55,172 bases of DNA from an uncultured Prevotellaceae bacterium (GTDB lineage: Bacteria; Bacteroidota; Bacteroidia; Bacteroidales; Bacteroidaceae). Numbering within the stretch: position 1 is the first letter of the stretch; every line of letters begins with the position of its first letter. Both the position numbers and the translations under genes were made by a program. The stretch lies in assembly GCA_946186505.1 (NCBI GenBank), contig CAMHNI010000020.1, positions 1 to 55,172 of the forward strand, read 5' to 3'. Below are positions 26,230-34,278 of the stretch, piece by piece. The notes below the pieces were generated by a model, which did not search any database, was not told where the DNA came from, and saw only the letters and a list, made by a program, of their open reading frames with translations.

Positions 26230-27235
26230 GTGTTTCAATAGTATGCTCAAGACCTTCTTTGATGCAGAATGAGGAATTCCACCCAAGGTTCCTCAACTTC
26301 TCTATATTAAAGACAGCTTTGGATATGGGGGTTGTATTCCCAGATTGGATGTCAATATCAAATTTTAGTTGCCGATGCCCAACTCTTGCAATTATCTTTG
26401 CAAGTTCACGAATTGTCACATTTGAATTTTCATCAGCAACATTATATGCCTGTCCACCAGCCCCCTTTAGAAGAATCATAAGAATGGCACTGACACAGTC
26501 AACAACGTAAATCCAGGAACGGAACTGATCACCGCTGCTTTTCAGCACAATATCTTCGCCATTAAGTACATTACGGATAAACTGTGCATAAACCCGATTG
26601 TCGCTTTCCGTGAAGTATGGACCGTAAGTGTGGCAAGGACGAGCAATCACAACATCAGCACCGTATTCTGCTGCATACGACACACAGAGGGTTTCTGCAG
26701 CACGTTTTGATGATGGGTAGCAAGACCTAGGGATTGCACAATCCACATATCCGCTGTCTGTCTCAACAAATGCCCTGCCTGTTCCTTCCCCATAGATTTC
26801 TCCTGATGAGACATATAGCATACGTTTCATATTGTGTGATAGCCCGTATTCAATCAATTGTTGAGTACCAAGAATATTCGACTTGATTACTTCAACAGGT
26901 TTCTCTTTGAAGAAGTTTGGGCTGGCGTTACTGGCAGCATGGATAATATAGTCGAAGCAGACCTCCGAGTTTAAGGGAACTGTCACGTCACCTTTGATGA
27001 AATGGAAGTTATGACAATTCCAATAGCTCTCAAAGCGTTTTCTAGCACGTTCTTCGTCTCTGCCAAATGCATAGACTTTGCAATCAGTACCGCTTCGCAT
27101 CAGTAAGTCAACAAGGCATCCACCAATCAGTCCCATAGCTCCTGTGATAAGAATGCGGCATCCGTCAAGACGCATCAATTCCAGACGTCTTAGTGCTTTG
27201 TCTATATCCTGTAGATAAGGACTTATTTGAGCCAT
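26222..27235 (-). CDS. NAD-dependent epimerase/dehydratase (extended SDR)
   Basis: 337 residues. Rossmann N-terminus RILITGAMGLIGGCLVDLL (GxxGxxG), IIHAASNASPNFF, the catalytic serine in VSSGEIYGEG and Y-x-x-x-K in YPSSKRAAE, RPCHTYGP. The family acts on nucleotide-activated sugars; the exact reaction is unknown. Its start overlaps the end of the upstream cytidylyltransferase gene by 13 bases, so the two are translated together. They probably make or modify one CDP-linked donor. It is not the MDR-type TarJ dehydrogenase nor the short reductase of Bcs1-type enzymes. Confidence 0.85.
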   Translation of the reverse strand: MAQISPYLQDIDKALRRLELMRLDGCRILITGAMGLIGGCLVDLLMRSGTDCKVYAFGRDEERARKRFESYWNCHNFHFIKGDVTVPLNSEVCFDYIIHAASNASPNFFKEKPVEVIKSNILGTQQLIEYGLSHNMKRMLYVSSGEIYGEGTGRAFVETDSGYVDCAIPRSCYPSSKRAAETLCVSYAAEYGADVVIARPCHTYGPYFTESDNRVYAQFIRNVLNGEDIVLKSSGDQFRSWIYVVDCVSAILMILLKGAGGQAYNVADENSNVTIRELAKIIARVGHRQLKFDIDIQSGNTTPISKAVFNIEKLRNLGWNSSFCIKEGLEHTIETLR

Positions 27236-27939
27236 GATTCAGCTTTTAAGTTCATGAGGGCTTTTAATATCTCAAGATCCTCAACGGTTGTTATCTTGAT
27301 GTTCTTCTCTGAACCTGGAACGATGTGCATCTCGATATTACCAAGTTCTGCCATAAGTGTGCAAGAGGCAACAGAGTTTGTGATTCCTCTGTTTTTAGCC
27401 TCTTCGTGGGCTGCAATAATATTACCTAGTCTGAAGGTCTGTGGCGTCTGTGTGCGAATCAGTTTGTCACGAGGTATACTTGTCGTAGTTGAGAAACCGT
27501 CTTCGCTTTCTAATATTGCCTCACGACACTTGATGCCCGTAATCGCATATCCGTATTTCTTGCATACAGCGATGTTTGAAGATATAATATCCTGTGACAG
27601 CAGTGGACGTACAGCATCATGTATTAGAACCAGATCATCATCCTTGCATCCAGCCTCACGCAGTCCATAGATGCCGTTGTGAATAGATTCCTGTCCATTC
27701 GAACCACCAGGGAATATCCATTTCAACTTGTCTATTGAGAACTGGTTTGCGTATGATTGCAAAACCGTTTCCCATCCAGACAGACAGACAACGGCAACAC
27801 CATTGATATCTGGATGCTGTTGAAAGGTTTTCAGAGTGTGTATGATTACTGGACAGTTGTCCACATGCATAAATTGTTTGGGAATATCTTGTCCCATTCT
27901 ATTGCCTGAGCCTCCTGCAATGATTAATGCATAATTCAT
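27223..27939 (-). CDS. IspD/TarI-like cytidylyltransferase
   Basis: 238 residues. Signature LIIAGGSGNRMGQDIPKQF at the N-terminus (CTP-binding loop with the conserved Arg and Lys), VLIHDAVRPLL near 105, and TQTPQTFRL near 150. The family includes IspD (methylerythritol-phosphate) and TarI/Bcs1/ISPD (ribitol-5-phosphate). Context with LicD and an SDR in a polysaccharide locus suggests a CDP-polyol or CDP-sugar role rather than isoprenoid synthesis; this is inference. Start at MNYALIIAGG; the frame continues 13 codons upstream without conservation. It has its own promoter. Confidence 0.85.
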   Translation of the reverse strand: MNYALIIAGGSGNRMGQDIPKQFMHVDNCPVIIHTLKTFQQHPDINGVAVVCLSGWETVLQSYANQFSIDKLKWIFPGGSNGQESIHNGIYGLREAGCKDDDLVLIHDAVRPLLSQDIISSNIAVCKKYGYAITGIKCREAILESEDGFSTTTSIPRDKLIRTQTPQTFRLGNIIAAHEEAKNRGITNSVASCTLMAELGNIEMHIVPGSEKNIKITTVEDLEILKALMNLKAESWLK

Positions 27940-27965
27940 AATTCCGTAATTACAATTTTCGTTTG

Positions 27966-27996
27966 CAAAGATAGTCAATTTTGATTAATTGGCAAA
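27966..27996 (-). promoter_or_regulatory. Promoter of the IspD-like/SDR operon
   Basis: Minus strand: TTTG (complement of 27993-27996), 19 bases, TATCTTTG (complement of 27966-27973), 26 bases before the ATG. Confidence 0.7.
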
Positions 27997-28055
27997 GGAA
28001 ATAATCGGAAAATGCATGTCAGACCTAGAATGAAGGGAAAATAATCGCTCTTGAT

Positions 28056-28253
28056 ATGAAGGAAGATGTAAGAATACAATTGTTTCGTAAGCGGAAGAAG
28101 GAAAACTGTTTCTGGTCTTACGATGTGTCGAAAATGATGTCCATTTCGGATGAGTCTCTAATTGAGCATGTCCTTTTGTATCTTAACATAGAAGATATCA
28201 ACCAGATTTTCCAACTTTTCGGATATAAGAAAGTGAAACGTAAGCACTCTTAG
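28056..28253 (+). CDS. Small conserved-type protein (65 residues)
   Basis: Reads MKEDVRIQLFRKRKKENCFW at the start, then SYDVSKMMSISDESLIEHVL and a basic end KKVKRKHS. I recall near-identical short proteins in many Bacteroidota, usually just before an AbiEii-type nucleotidyltransferase gene, with a conserved FRK...NCFWSYD box. No such partner is present here, so this may be an orphaned antitoxin-like or accessory gene left by deletion. Function is unknown. The following ~237 bases hold no gene; a small hairpin (GTGACA 28322-28327 with TGTCAC 28341-28346) lies there. Confidence 0.65.
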   Translation: MKEDVRIQLFRKRKKENCFWSYDVSKMMSISDESLIEHVLLYLNIEDINQIFQLFGYKKVKRKHS

Positions 28254-28490
28254 AAGTACCCCTCCCACCAAAAGCGACAGCGACAATGGTAGTACTCCTT
28301 GACCGCTTTCTTCTTGCCGGAGTGACAGGGGACTGGTTCGTGTCACGTAAGCCATCAGTAAACCCCGTATTGCTAGGTTCCTTCTAAAATGTAGGAGATA
28401 TTTTCATAGTCTTGGAAATCAGAGGGTCGGTTCTTCGTGATCAATAATAATCGGTTAATTCAACCCTTGATTTGCACAAAATTAATTGAT

Positions 28491-29012
28491 ATGAGTGAGA
28501 TACAACTATTTTTCTGGGGGATAAATGCTGCAATAATCTTTGTGGTTTTATTCATAGTGTTGATAATCGCCTTATGGGTTGTCAACAAATGGATTTTGAA
28601 AGGAAAGATCAGGCAGCTGAATAGGATCCTGATTTCTATAGGCATCCCCCTGATGCTAATCGGCTGGGATTACTACAGTACTAATCGTTCGTTCTACAGT
28701 TCTTCCAATATGGACAAACTCTTGGATGGCATTGGGGCAGGAATAACTCTGCCACCTTATGAGATAACAAATTATAAGAATGAGCATGTTATGGCTGATG
28801 ACTTCAAGGACACTTATCAAATGGTATTTAAGGATGCTAACATAAAATCTACGATTTCTACTCTTGATAGTGTGTGTAGTGCCAATGAGAATTGGGAGAA
28901 AAGAGGTGACGAGTATATCTTTAATTCTTCAAACTATGAGAAAGAGTTTAATGATTCTCTTATTATCCGCCCAAACAAAGGTACAGCCACTTTTGTACGT
29001 TATATGTGGTAA
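28491..29012 (+). CDS. Small membrane protein of unknown function
   Basis: 173 residues; not recognised. Two hydrophobic segments are clear: residues ~5-31 (FFWGINAAIIFVVLFIVLII) and ~41-58 (ILISIGIPLMLIGW). The rest (~115 residues) is polar and probably outside the cytoplasm or cytosolic as one domain, ending FVRYMW. Start at MSEIQLFFWG; an earlier ATG at 28437 would add 18 residues without clear support. AT-rich like its surroundings. It precedes the DUF1016 gene by 44 bases, but that gene has its own promoter. Confidence 0.6.
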   Translation: MSEIQLFFWGINAAIIFVVLFIVLIIALWVVNKWILKGKIRQLNRILISIGIPLMLIGWDYYSTNRSFYSSSNMDKLLDGIGAGITLPPYEITNYKNEHVMADDFKDTYQMVFKDANIKSTISTLDSVCSANENWEKRGDEYIFNSSNYEKEFNDSLIIRPNKGTATFVRYMW

Positions 29013-29014
29013 CA

Positions 29015-29046
29015 TTTTATTAGTTCGAAATAATTGATTAACTTTG
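29015..29046 (+). promoter_or_regulatory. Promoter of the DUF1016 gene
   Basis: TTTT at 29015-29018 (one off TTTG), 20 bases, TAACTTTG at 29039-29046, 10 bases before the ATG. Confidence 0.6.
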
Positions 29047-29056
29047 CAAACGAAAT

Positions 29057-30265
29057 ATGAAGGAAGAAATTGAAGATAAGAAAAAGTTGATCACAACTGA
29101 TGCTACTGCAAATGCTGTGCAGGTGATAAAGGCTGCTATATTGCAGAGCCAACAGAGAGCACTGAAGGCGATTAACCAAGAGCAGCTTGCCCTCTACTAT
29201 GGTATTGGACGCTATGTTTCGGCCAACACCAGAAAGAAGAATTGGGGTAAGGGCGCTTTGGCTACTATCAGTGAACAACTAAGAAAGGAACTGCCTGGAC
29301 TGAAAGGCTTCTCAGAACGCAACCTAAAGAACATGCGTACATTCTATGAGGAATGGAGGATGCTGGAAAACTATAATTCGGCAGGACTGCCTGCCGAATT
29401 TACAGAAATTAACACAGAATCGTCAGGTCGGACTGACGAAATACCAACCAATTCGGCAGTTCAAACTGCCGAATTAAAAGCGGACGACGAAATTCGCCAG
29501 TTGCAACTGACGAATTTACCAGATTTCCCAGTTGTGGCCTTCCTCAGTATCAGCTTCACTCACCACACAGCCATTCTTTCGCAAGTGAAATCGTATGAGG
29601 AACGTAAGTTCTACATCCAATTTGCGGCAGACTACAAGGTAAAGTCAGAGGATTTGGAGCAGTTGATGAAAGATGGTCTATACAATCATCAGGGTCAGCT
29701 ACCCAACAATTTCAAGAAGACCATACCTGACCAGTTATTGGCTTATCGGACTATAGCGATGTTCAAAGACAAGTATCTGTTGGACTACATCAACACGGAA
29801 GAGTTGTTCGTCAGAGATAAGGATAGGGATGAGAAATTGATAGAGCAAGGCATCATCAACAACGTGAAGAACTTCATCATGACTTTTGGTAAGGACTTCA
29901 CTTTTGTTGGCAACCAATACCATCTGGAGAAGTTTGGTGTAGAGCAATTCCCAGACTTACTGTTTTTCAATAGGGAGTTGTCAGCCCTCGTCTGCGTGGA
30001 ACTCAAAGACGGGCCATTCAAGACTGCGTATTTGGGACAGTTGGCTGGTTATCTAAGAATATTGGATGACGAGGTACGCAAGCCCAATGAAAATCCATCA
30101 ATTGGTATCGTGCTCTGTAAGAGTGCCAACAAGAAGTTTGTGGAGTATGTAATCCAAGACTATGACCGCCCGATGGGGGTAGCTACCTATAAAACCTCTG
30201 CTGATATGGATGACCGACTGAAGAAATTGCTGCCATCAGTGGAAGATTTGGAAAAGCTTTTATAG
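29057..30265 (+). CDS. DUF1016/YhcG-type PDDEXK nuclease domain protein
   Basis: 402 residues. The N-terminal DUF1016 domain (residues ~15-110): LYYGIGRYVSANTRKKNWGKGALATISEQL and GLKGFSERNLKNMRTFY. After a variable linker (~105-155) comes a second conserved part (FPVVAFLSISFTHHTAIL) and the C-terminal PD-(D/E)XK core (FPDLLFFN, LVCVELKDGPF, AYLGQLAGYL). Family members often occur in restriction-modification or mobile loci; their activity is not well established. The catalytic-like D, E and K are all present. The linker is built of four consecutive palindromes, annotated separately. The frame is intact. Confidence 0.88.
   Translation: MKEEIEDKKKLITTDATANAVQVIKAAILQSQQRALKAINQEQLALYYGIGRYVSANTRKKNWGKGALATISEQLRKELPGLKGFSERNLKNMRTFYEEWRMLENYNSAGLPAEFTEINTESSGRTDEIPTNSAVQTAELKADDEIRQLQLTNLPDFPVVAFLSISFTHHTAILSQVKSYEERKFYIQFAADYKVKSEDLEQLMKDGLYNHQGQLPNNFKKTIPDQLLAYRTIAMFKDKYLLDYINTEELFVRDKDRDEKLIEQGIINNVKNFIMTFGKDFTFVGNQYHLEKFGVEQFPDLLFFNRELSALVCVELKDGPFKTAYLGQLAGYLRILDDEVRKPNENPSIGIVLCKSANKKFVEYVIQDYDRPMGVATYKTSADMDDRLKKLLPSVEDLEKLL
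29375..29516. repeat. Four palindromes in the linker of the DUF1016 gene
   Basis: 29375-29400: 11-base arms AATTCGGCAGG/CCTGCCGAATT. 29420-29439: TCGTCAG/CTGACGA. 29450-29475: 11-base arms AATTCGGCAGT/ACTGCCGAATT. 29491-29516: 13-base arms with one mismatch, AATTCGCCAGTTG/CAACTGACGAATT. All share the theme AATTCG-[GT]CAG and keep the reading frame. Confidence 0.85.
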
Positions 30266-30439
30266 CCTCACAAAAATGGTAAAAATTGCTATCCAGAGAT
30301 TGCAAAACAACCTTTTTCATCCAACAACCTGCAATAAAATTGCATTTGGTGGGGAAAATGTGGGGAAAGAAGGAAATAGAGTGTTGCCGTAACTCGTTAA
30401 ATATAAGAAAGATATAGAGAAAAGAGGTTTAACAGATGG

Positions 30440-30511
30440 TACCCCGACCGAGAATCGAACTCGGAACTAAGCTTTAGGAGAGCCTTGTTATATCCATTTA
30501 ACTATCAGGGC
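30440..30511 (-). tRNA. tRNA-Arg (anticodon CCT)
   Basis: 72 bases on the minus strand fold fully: acceptor GCCCTGA/TCGGGGT with G-T pairs, D-stem GTTA/TAAC, anticodon stem AGGCT/AGCTT around loop CTCCTAA (anticodon CCT, reads AGG), T-stem CCGAG/CTCGG with loop TTCGATT, discriminator A followed by CC. A promoter box lies just upstream. Confidence 0.93.
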
Positions 30512-30526
30512 AGCCTTTTGCGGGTG

Positions 30527-30558
30527 CAAAGATACGAATAAGTAAGCAAAACACCAAA
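30527..30558 (-). promoter_or_regulatory. Promoter of tRNA-Arg
   Basis: Minus strand: TTTG (complement of 30555-30558), 20 bases, TATCTTTG (complement of 30527-30534), 15 bases before the mature 5' end. Confidence 0.75.
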
Positions 30559-30606
30559 TATATTTTGGGATTTTCACACATGCTATAAGAAAATACGTGT
30601 AAAAAT

Positions 30607-31776
30607 ATGAACCAAGCAACAGCAGACTATATCCGCAATCATGCCGATGATGATGTGCGGCAGCTGGCACTCCGGGGGACGCGTGACCAGGAAGTGGATT
30701 TGGTCTTTGCCCTTGACCAGATTGCTGGGAGGCAGGCGGCACGGCGGAAGTTGCCGTCGTGGGCGGCCATTGATGGCATGACCTATCCTCCGCACTTGTC
30801 TATGGAGCAGTGTTCCAGTGAGCAGACAGCACGTTATAAGGCTGGTATCATAAGGGGCGGGAATCGTCTGGTGGATTTGACGGGTGGTTTTGGCGTTGAT
30901 TTTTCATTTATGGCGCGTGGCTTTGCTGAAGCGGTCTATGTGGAACGGCAAGAGGGACTATGTGACATAGCCTCGGCTAATTTCCAACTGTTAGGGCTGG
31001 AGCAAGCCCAGGTGGTCTGTGGTGATGGAACGTTTTTCCTGCGCGACATGAAGCCTGCCGACGTCATCTATCTTGACCCCGCCCGGCGTGACCTTCACGG
31101 AGGACGTACTTATGCCCTCAGCGACTGTACGCCTGACGTACTGGCCCTCCGCGATTTGTTGTTGGAGAAGGCCGACCGGGTGCTGCTGAAACTGTCACCG
31201 ATGCTTGACTGGCGAAAGGCGGTTAGCGATGTGGGTGAGCAGTATGTCCGAGAGGTACACATCGTGTCAGTAGGCAACGAGTGCAAGGAGCTGCTGTTGT
31301 TGCTACAACGGGGTGAAGGGTTCCAGTTGGTTTGCGTCAATGATGACTGCGTCTTCAGGGTTGGAGCTCAAGTGGAGGATCAGCCCCAAGAGTATTGTGA
31401 CGATAACAAGACTTACCGATATCTTTATGAGCCAAATGCCTCGATAATGAAGGCTGGTTGTTTTGCCCAGGTCGGACGGCGCTTCGGTGTCAGGCAGATA
31501 GCCGCCAACAGCCATCTCTTTGTTTCTGTTGACATGGTCAGTAACTTCCCCGGCCGTTTGTTCCAGATTGATGCTGTCACATCGATGAATAAGCGGGAAC
31601 TGAAAGAAAGCCTGCAGGGTATCAGTCAGGCGAATATTACCGTCAGGAACTTCCCCCTCTCGGTAGCTGACCTTCGTAAGCGTCTGAAACTGAGCGAGGG
31701 TGGCAGCGTCTATATCTTCGCTACCACCCTCGCATCTGGCGACAGAGTGTTGTTTATCTGTCACAAAGTTGTTTAG
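30607..31776 (+). CDS. THUMP-like domain class I SAM-dependent methyltransferase
   Basis: 389 residues. The SAM-binding motif I is LVDLTGGFGVDFSFMA near residue 95, acidic motif VYVERQE near 120, and YLDPARRD near 158 stands where the catalytic DPP-type motif IV is found. The C-terminal ~70 residues fit the THUMP-like domain that accompanies this family in Bacteroidota. A tRNA or rRNA base-methylation role is expected but unproven. The start at MNQATADYIRNH is the first ATG. The gene ends overlapping the convergent OmpA gene by 4 bases. Confidence 0.82.
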   Translation: MNQATADYIRNHADDDVRQLALRGTRDQEVDLVFALDQIAGRQAARRKLPSWAAIDGMTYPPHLSMEQCSSEQTARYKAGIIRGGNRLVDLTGGFGVDFSFMARGFAEAVYVERQEGLCDIASANFQLLGLEQAQVVCGDGTFFLRDMKPADVIYLDPARRDLHGGRTYALSDCTPDVLALRDLLLEKADRVLLKLSPMLDWRKAVSDVGEQYVREVHIVSVGNECKELLLLLQRGEGFQLVCVNDDCVFRVGAQVEDQPQEYCDDNKTYRYLYEPNASIMKAGCFAQVGRRFGVRQIAANSHLFVSVDMVSNFPGRLFQIDAVTSMNKRELKESLQGISQANITVRNFPLSVADLRKRLKLSEGGSVYIFATTLASGDRVLFICHKVV

Positions 31777-32969
31777 TACACTTCCTCAACCACTTCGCGG
31801 GTTACCATCTTCTTCACCTTCTTGGTGGTCACCTTCGGAGCGTCATACTCCTCGTAGTAAGTCACCTTGAATGTACCCTCACCGGTGATGATGACGCAAC
31901 GGTTCTTGTCGTTCTCCTCAAACGGCTGAACGGTGTCACCCTTCGAGTCGGTCGTGATGCGGGCAGCGTCCAAGCCGTGCTCGTTGATCAGCTTGCTGGT
32001 CACGTCGGTGGCACGTCTTTCGGCGTACATCTTGTTCAGACGGGCATTACCTGTGCCCTTGTCAGCATAGCCGGTAACAGTAAACTTGGCATCGTCTGAG
32101 GTCTTCATCAGGTCGGCCACGTCCTTGATAGCCTTGTCGGTACCCTCGGCGGCGTTGGCATCGCTTTCACGAATCTGGAAGAAAATAACCTCGTTGATCT
32201 TCTTCTGCTCCTCCTTCACTAACGGGCGCTTTTCCTTCACCATGATGGTATCGGGTACTTCCTCCCAGACCTCTTCCTCGACCTGACGAACTACCTTGCG
32301 GGGCTTCGTGTTCTTGTAGCCGAAGCGGTAGTTCAGACCAATCATACCGCTAATCATCCAGTCGTCAGCATCGTTGGTCTTCGAGTTGAAACGGTCGTCC
32401 ATGCTGTTGGCGTCAAGCTCAAGCGAGAATCCGAGGGGCTTCGTTACGTTGGTCTCCAAACGCAGGCCGGCACGCAGGTTGTGGCTCAGCCGGTTGTCGC
32501 TGGTCCAGGCCAGAGGAGCCAGGTTGGGCCTCTCGGCAGCAATGGCTTTCATGTCATCGTTCTTCCAGGCATTAGCAAGGCCGATACCACCTACCAGTAT
32601 GACATTCACGGGATGGCTGTAGTTGCAGCAGCTGAACAGGTTGGTGAGGTTCACCATCAGGTCGGCATCGGTAGTGATGAAGTTCCACTTGTAGTCTTTG
32701 TCCAGGCTCTCGAAACGGCCTTTAGCCTGCAGGCCAGAGACATGCAGACGGGCACCGACAACGGGTGTGAAGTAGTGGCCGAAGGAGAGTGCGCCTATAG
32801 GCGAGAGCAGCTTGTCGATTTTGGCATCAGTTGCTGTCCACTCCATACCGCCTTGGACTTCCACGTAGTTGTACGACTTGAGCTTAGGGCCCGTTTTGCA
32901 ACAGTCCTGTGCCATCGCGGCGTTGGACAAGAGCAGCGAGAAGGCTGCGAGTGTTAAGCTTTTTTTCAT
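31773..32969 (-). CDS. OmpA family outer-membrane protein
   Basis: 398 residues. Signal peptide MKKSLTLAAFSLLLSNAAMA, cut before QDCCK. An N-terminal eight-strand-like barrel region (residues ~25-215, with Tyr/Gly/Asn alternation, ending GLNYRFGYKN) is followed by a charged linker and a C-terminal OmpA/MotB peptidoglycan-binding domain (VIFFQIRESDAN, VTGYADKGTGNARLN, AERRATDV, NRCVII). An unusual extra tail after the OmpA domain is rich in Lys/Val/Glu and repeats the linker's VVR-EVEEEV pattern. The ATG at 32969 is used. Own promoter upstream. Confidence 0.92.
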   Translation of the reverse strand: MKKSLTLAAFSLLLSNAAMAQDCCKTGPKLKSYNYVEVQGGMEWTATDAKIDKLLSPIGALSFGHYFTPVVGARLHVSGLQAKGRFESLDKDYKWNFITTDADLMVNLTNLFSCCNYSHPVNVILVGGIGLANAWKNDDMKAIAAERPNLAPLAWTSDNRLSHNLRAGLRLETNVTKPLGFSLELDANSMDDRFNSKTNDADDWMISGMIGLNYRFGYKNTKPRKVVRQVEEEVWEEVPDTIMVKEKRPLVKEEQKKINEVIFFQIRESDANAAEGTDKAIKDVADLMKTSDDAKFTVTGYADKGTGNARLNKMYAERRATDVTSKLINEHGLDAARITTDSKGDTVQPFEENDKNRCVIITGEGTFKVTYYEEYDAPKVTTKKVKKMVTREVVEEVY

Positions 32970-33013
32970 ACTTAATTGCAATTAGTTATGTTATTGTTTT
33001 CTGCTTTTGCTTG

Positions 33014-33045
33014 CAAAAGTAATTTAACTTATTGAAAAATCCAAA
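33014..33045 (-). promoter_or_regulatory. Promoter of the OmpA-family gene
   Basis: Minus strand: TTTG (complement of 33042-33045), 20 bases, TACTTTTG (complement of 33014-33021). It leaves a leader of about 40 bases. Confidence 0.7.
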
Positions 33046-33075
33046 TTTTTCTTTTATTTTTTGAAAAAAATGGTG

Positions 33076-33083
33076 TATCTTTG
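33076..33083 (+). promoter_or_regulatory. -7 box of the GNAT-like gene
   Basis: TATCTTTG, 40 bases before the ATG; a TTTT at 33052-33055 stands at the right distance for a weak -33 element. Confidence 0.5.
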
Positions 33084-33123
33084 CCACATATTTGAATGGA
33101 ATTGGCAAAATAACGCAAAAAAG

Positions 33124-34278
33124 ATGGCTACAATAGAGATTAAGAAGGTGGAGACCAAAAAGCAGTTGAAGGACTTCATCGAGTTGCACTACGAGTTGTA
33201 CAAAGGCAATCAGTACGATGCGCCCAACCTCTACAGTGACGAACTGAAAACGCTGAGCAGGGACAAGAATGCGGCTTTCGAGTTCTGCGAGGCCGAGTAT
33301 TATCTGGCTTACAAGGATGGCAGGCTGGCAGGCCGTGTGGCCGCCATCATCAACCACCGCTACAATGAGCAGTGGAAGCGGCCTGCCGTGCGTTTCGGCT
33401 GGATAGACCTTATTGACGATGCCGAGGTGATGCGTGCCCTGCTCGGTGCTGTCGAAGACTACGGCCGGCAGAAAGGCATGACGGAAATCATCGGTCCACT
33501 CGGTTTTACCGACATGGATCCCGAGGGTATGCTGACCGAGGGTTTCGACCAGTTGGGCACTATGGCCACCATCTACAATTATGAATACTATCCCCGGCTG
33601 ATGGAGCAGATGGAGGGTTATGAGAAGGACAACGACTATGTGGAATATAAGGCTTTCGTTCCTCAGGGCGACATGCCCGAAAAGTTCTCGAAGGTGGCTC
33701 AGATGGTCGAGAAGCGCTATAACCTGCACTGTCCGCTCATCAAGCGCAGTCAGGTGTTCGGCCCTGACGGTTACGGTCAGAAGATTTTCCAGGTCATCAA
33801 CAAGACCTTTGCCAACCTCTATGGCTATTCGCAGATGACGCAGAAGCAGATTGACGAATACGTGAAGGAGTACCTGAAGTTTGCCTCTATGGACATGATC
33901 TGTGTGATTGAGGACTGGAACACCCCGGACCACGATGTCGTCGGCATCGGCATATCCATCCCCTCGCTTACCAAGGCATTGCAAAAATGCCGCAAGGGCC
34001 GTCTGCTGCCCTTCGGATGGTGGTACTTGCTGCGGGCACTGAAGTTCAAGAAGACCGACATCGTTGACTGTCTGCTTATCGGTGTGCTGCCTGAATACCG
34101 CACGAAGGGAGCCAACGCCCTGCTTTTCTATCATCTCATACCCATTTACCAGAAGTATGGCTTTAAGTGGGGTGAGACCCATGTCCACATGGAAAGCAAC
34201 ACAGCCGTCCAGGCACAGTGGCAGTATTTGGAGAATGAACAGCACAAACGCAGACGCTGCTATAAGAAGAAACTATGA
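33124..34278 (+). CDS. GNAT-like acetyltransferase-fold protein
   Basis: 384 residues; widespread in Bacteroidales as a hypothetical with an N-acetyltransferase-like fold. It has an N-terminal half with [20 protein letters not shown] (GNAT-like strand pair) and [20 protein letters not shown], and a C-terminal half with [20 protein letters not shown], whose R-T-K-G-A resembles the acetyl-CoA loop (R/Q-x-x-G-x-A) of GNAT enzymes. Substrate unknown. The start at [10 protein letters not shown] is favoured over 33061, which precedes the promoter box. Its stop overlaps the parE start by 4 bases, so the two are coupled. Confidence 0.75.
   Translation: MATIEIKKVETKKQLKDFIELHYELYKGNQYDAPNLYSDELKTLSRDKNAAFEFCEAEYYLAYKDGRLAGRVAAIINHRYNEQWKRPAVRFGWIDLIDDAEVMRALLGAVEDYGRQKGMTEIIGPLGFTDMDPEGMLTEGFDQLGTMATIYNYEYYPRLMEQMEGYEKDNDYVEYKAFVPQGDMPEKFSKVAQMVEKRYNLHCPLIKRSQVFGPDGYGQKIFQVINKTFANLYGYSQMTQKQIDEYVKEYLKFASMDMICVIEDWNTPDHDVVGIGISIPSLTKALQKCRKGRLLPFGWWYLLRALKFKKTDIVDCLLIGVLPEYRTKGANALLFYHLIPIYQKYGFKWGETHVHMESNTAVQAQWQYLENEQHKRRRCYKKKL

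Noticed and set aside
30266..30439. tRNA-associated integration site (att) beside tRNA-Arg
   Set aside because: No integrase gene and no visible repeat of the tRNA 3' end elsewhere in the window, although the AT-rich block ends close to it.
32986..34245. Long minus-strand open frame opposite the GNAT-like gene
   Set aside because: The plus-strand gene has a promoter box, conserved-looking motifs and coupling to parE; the minus frame is Leu/Val/His-rich without domains.
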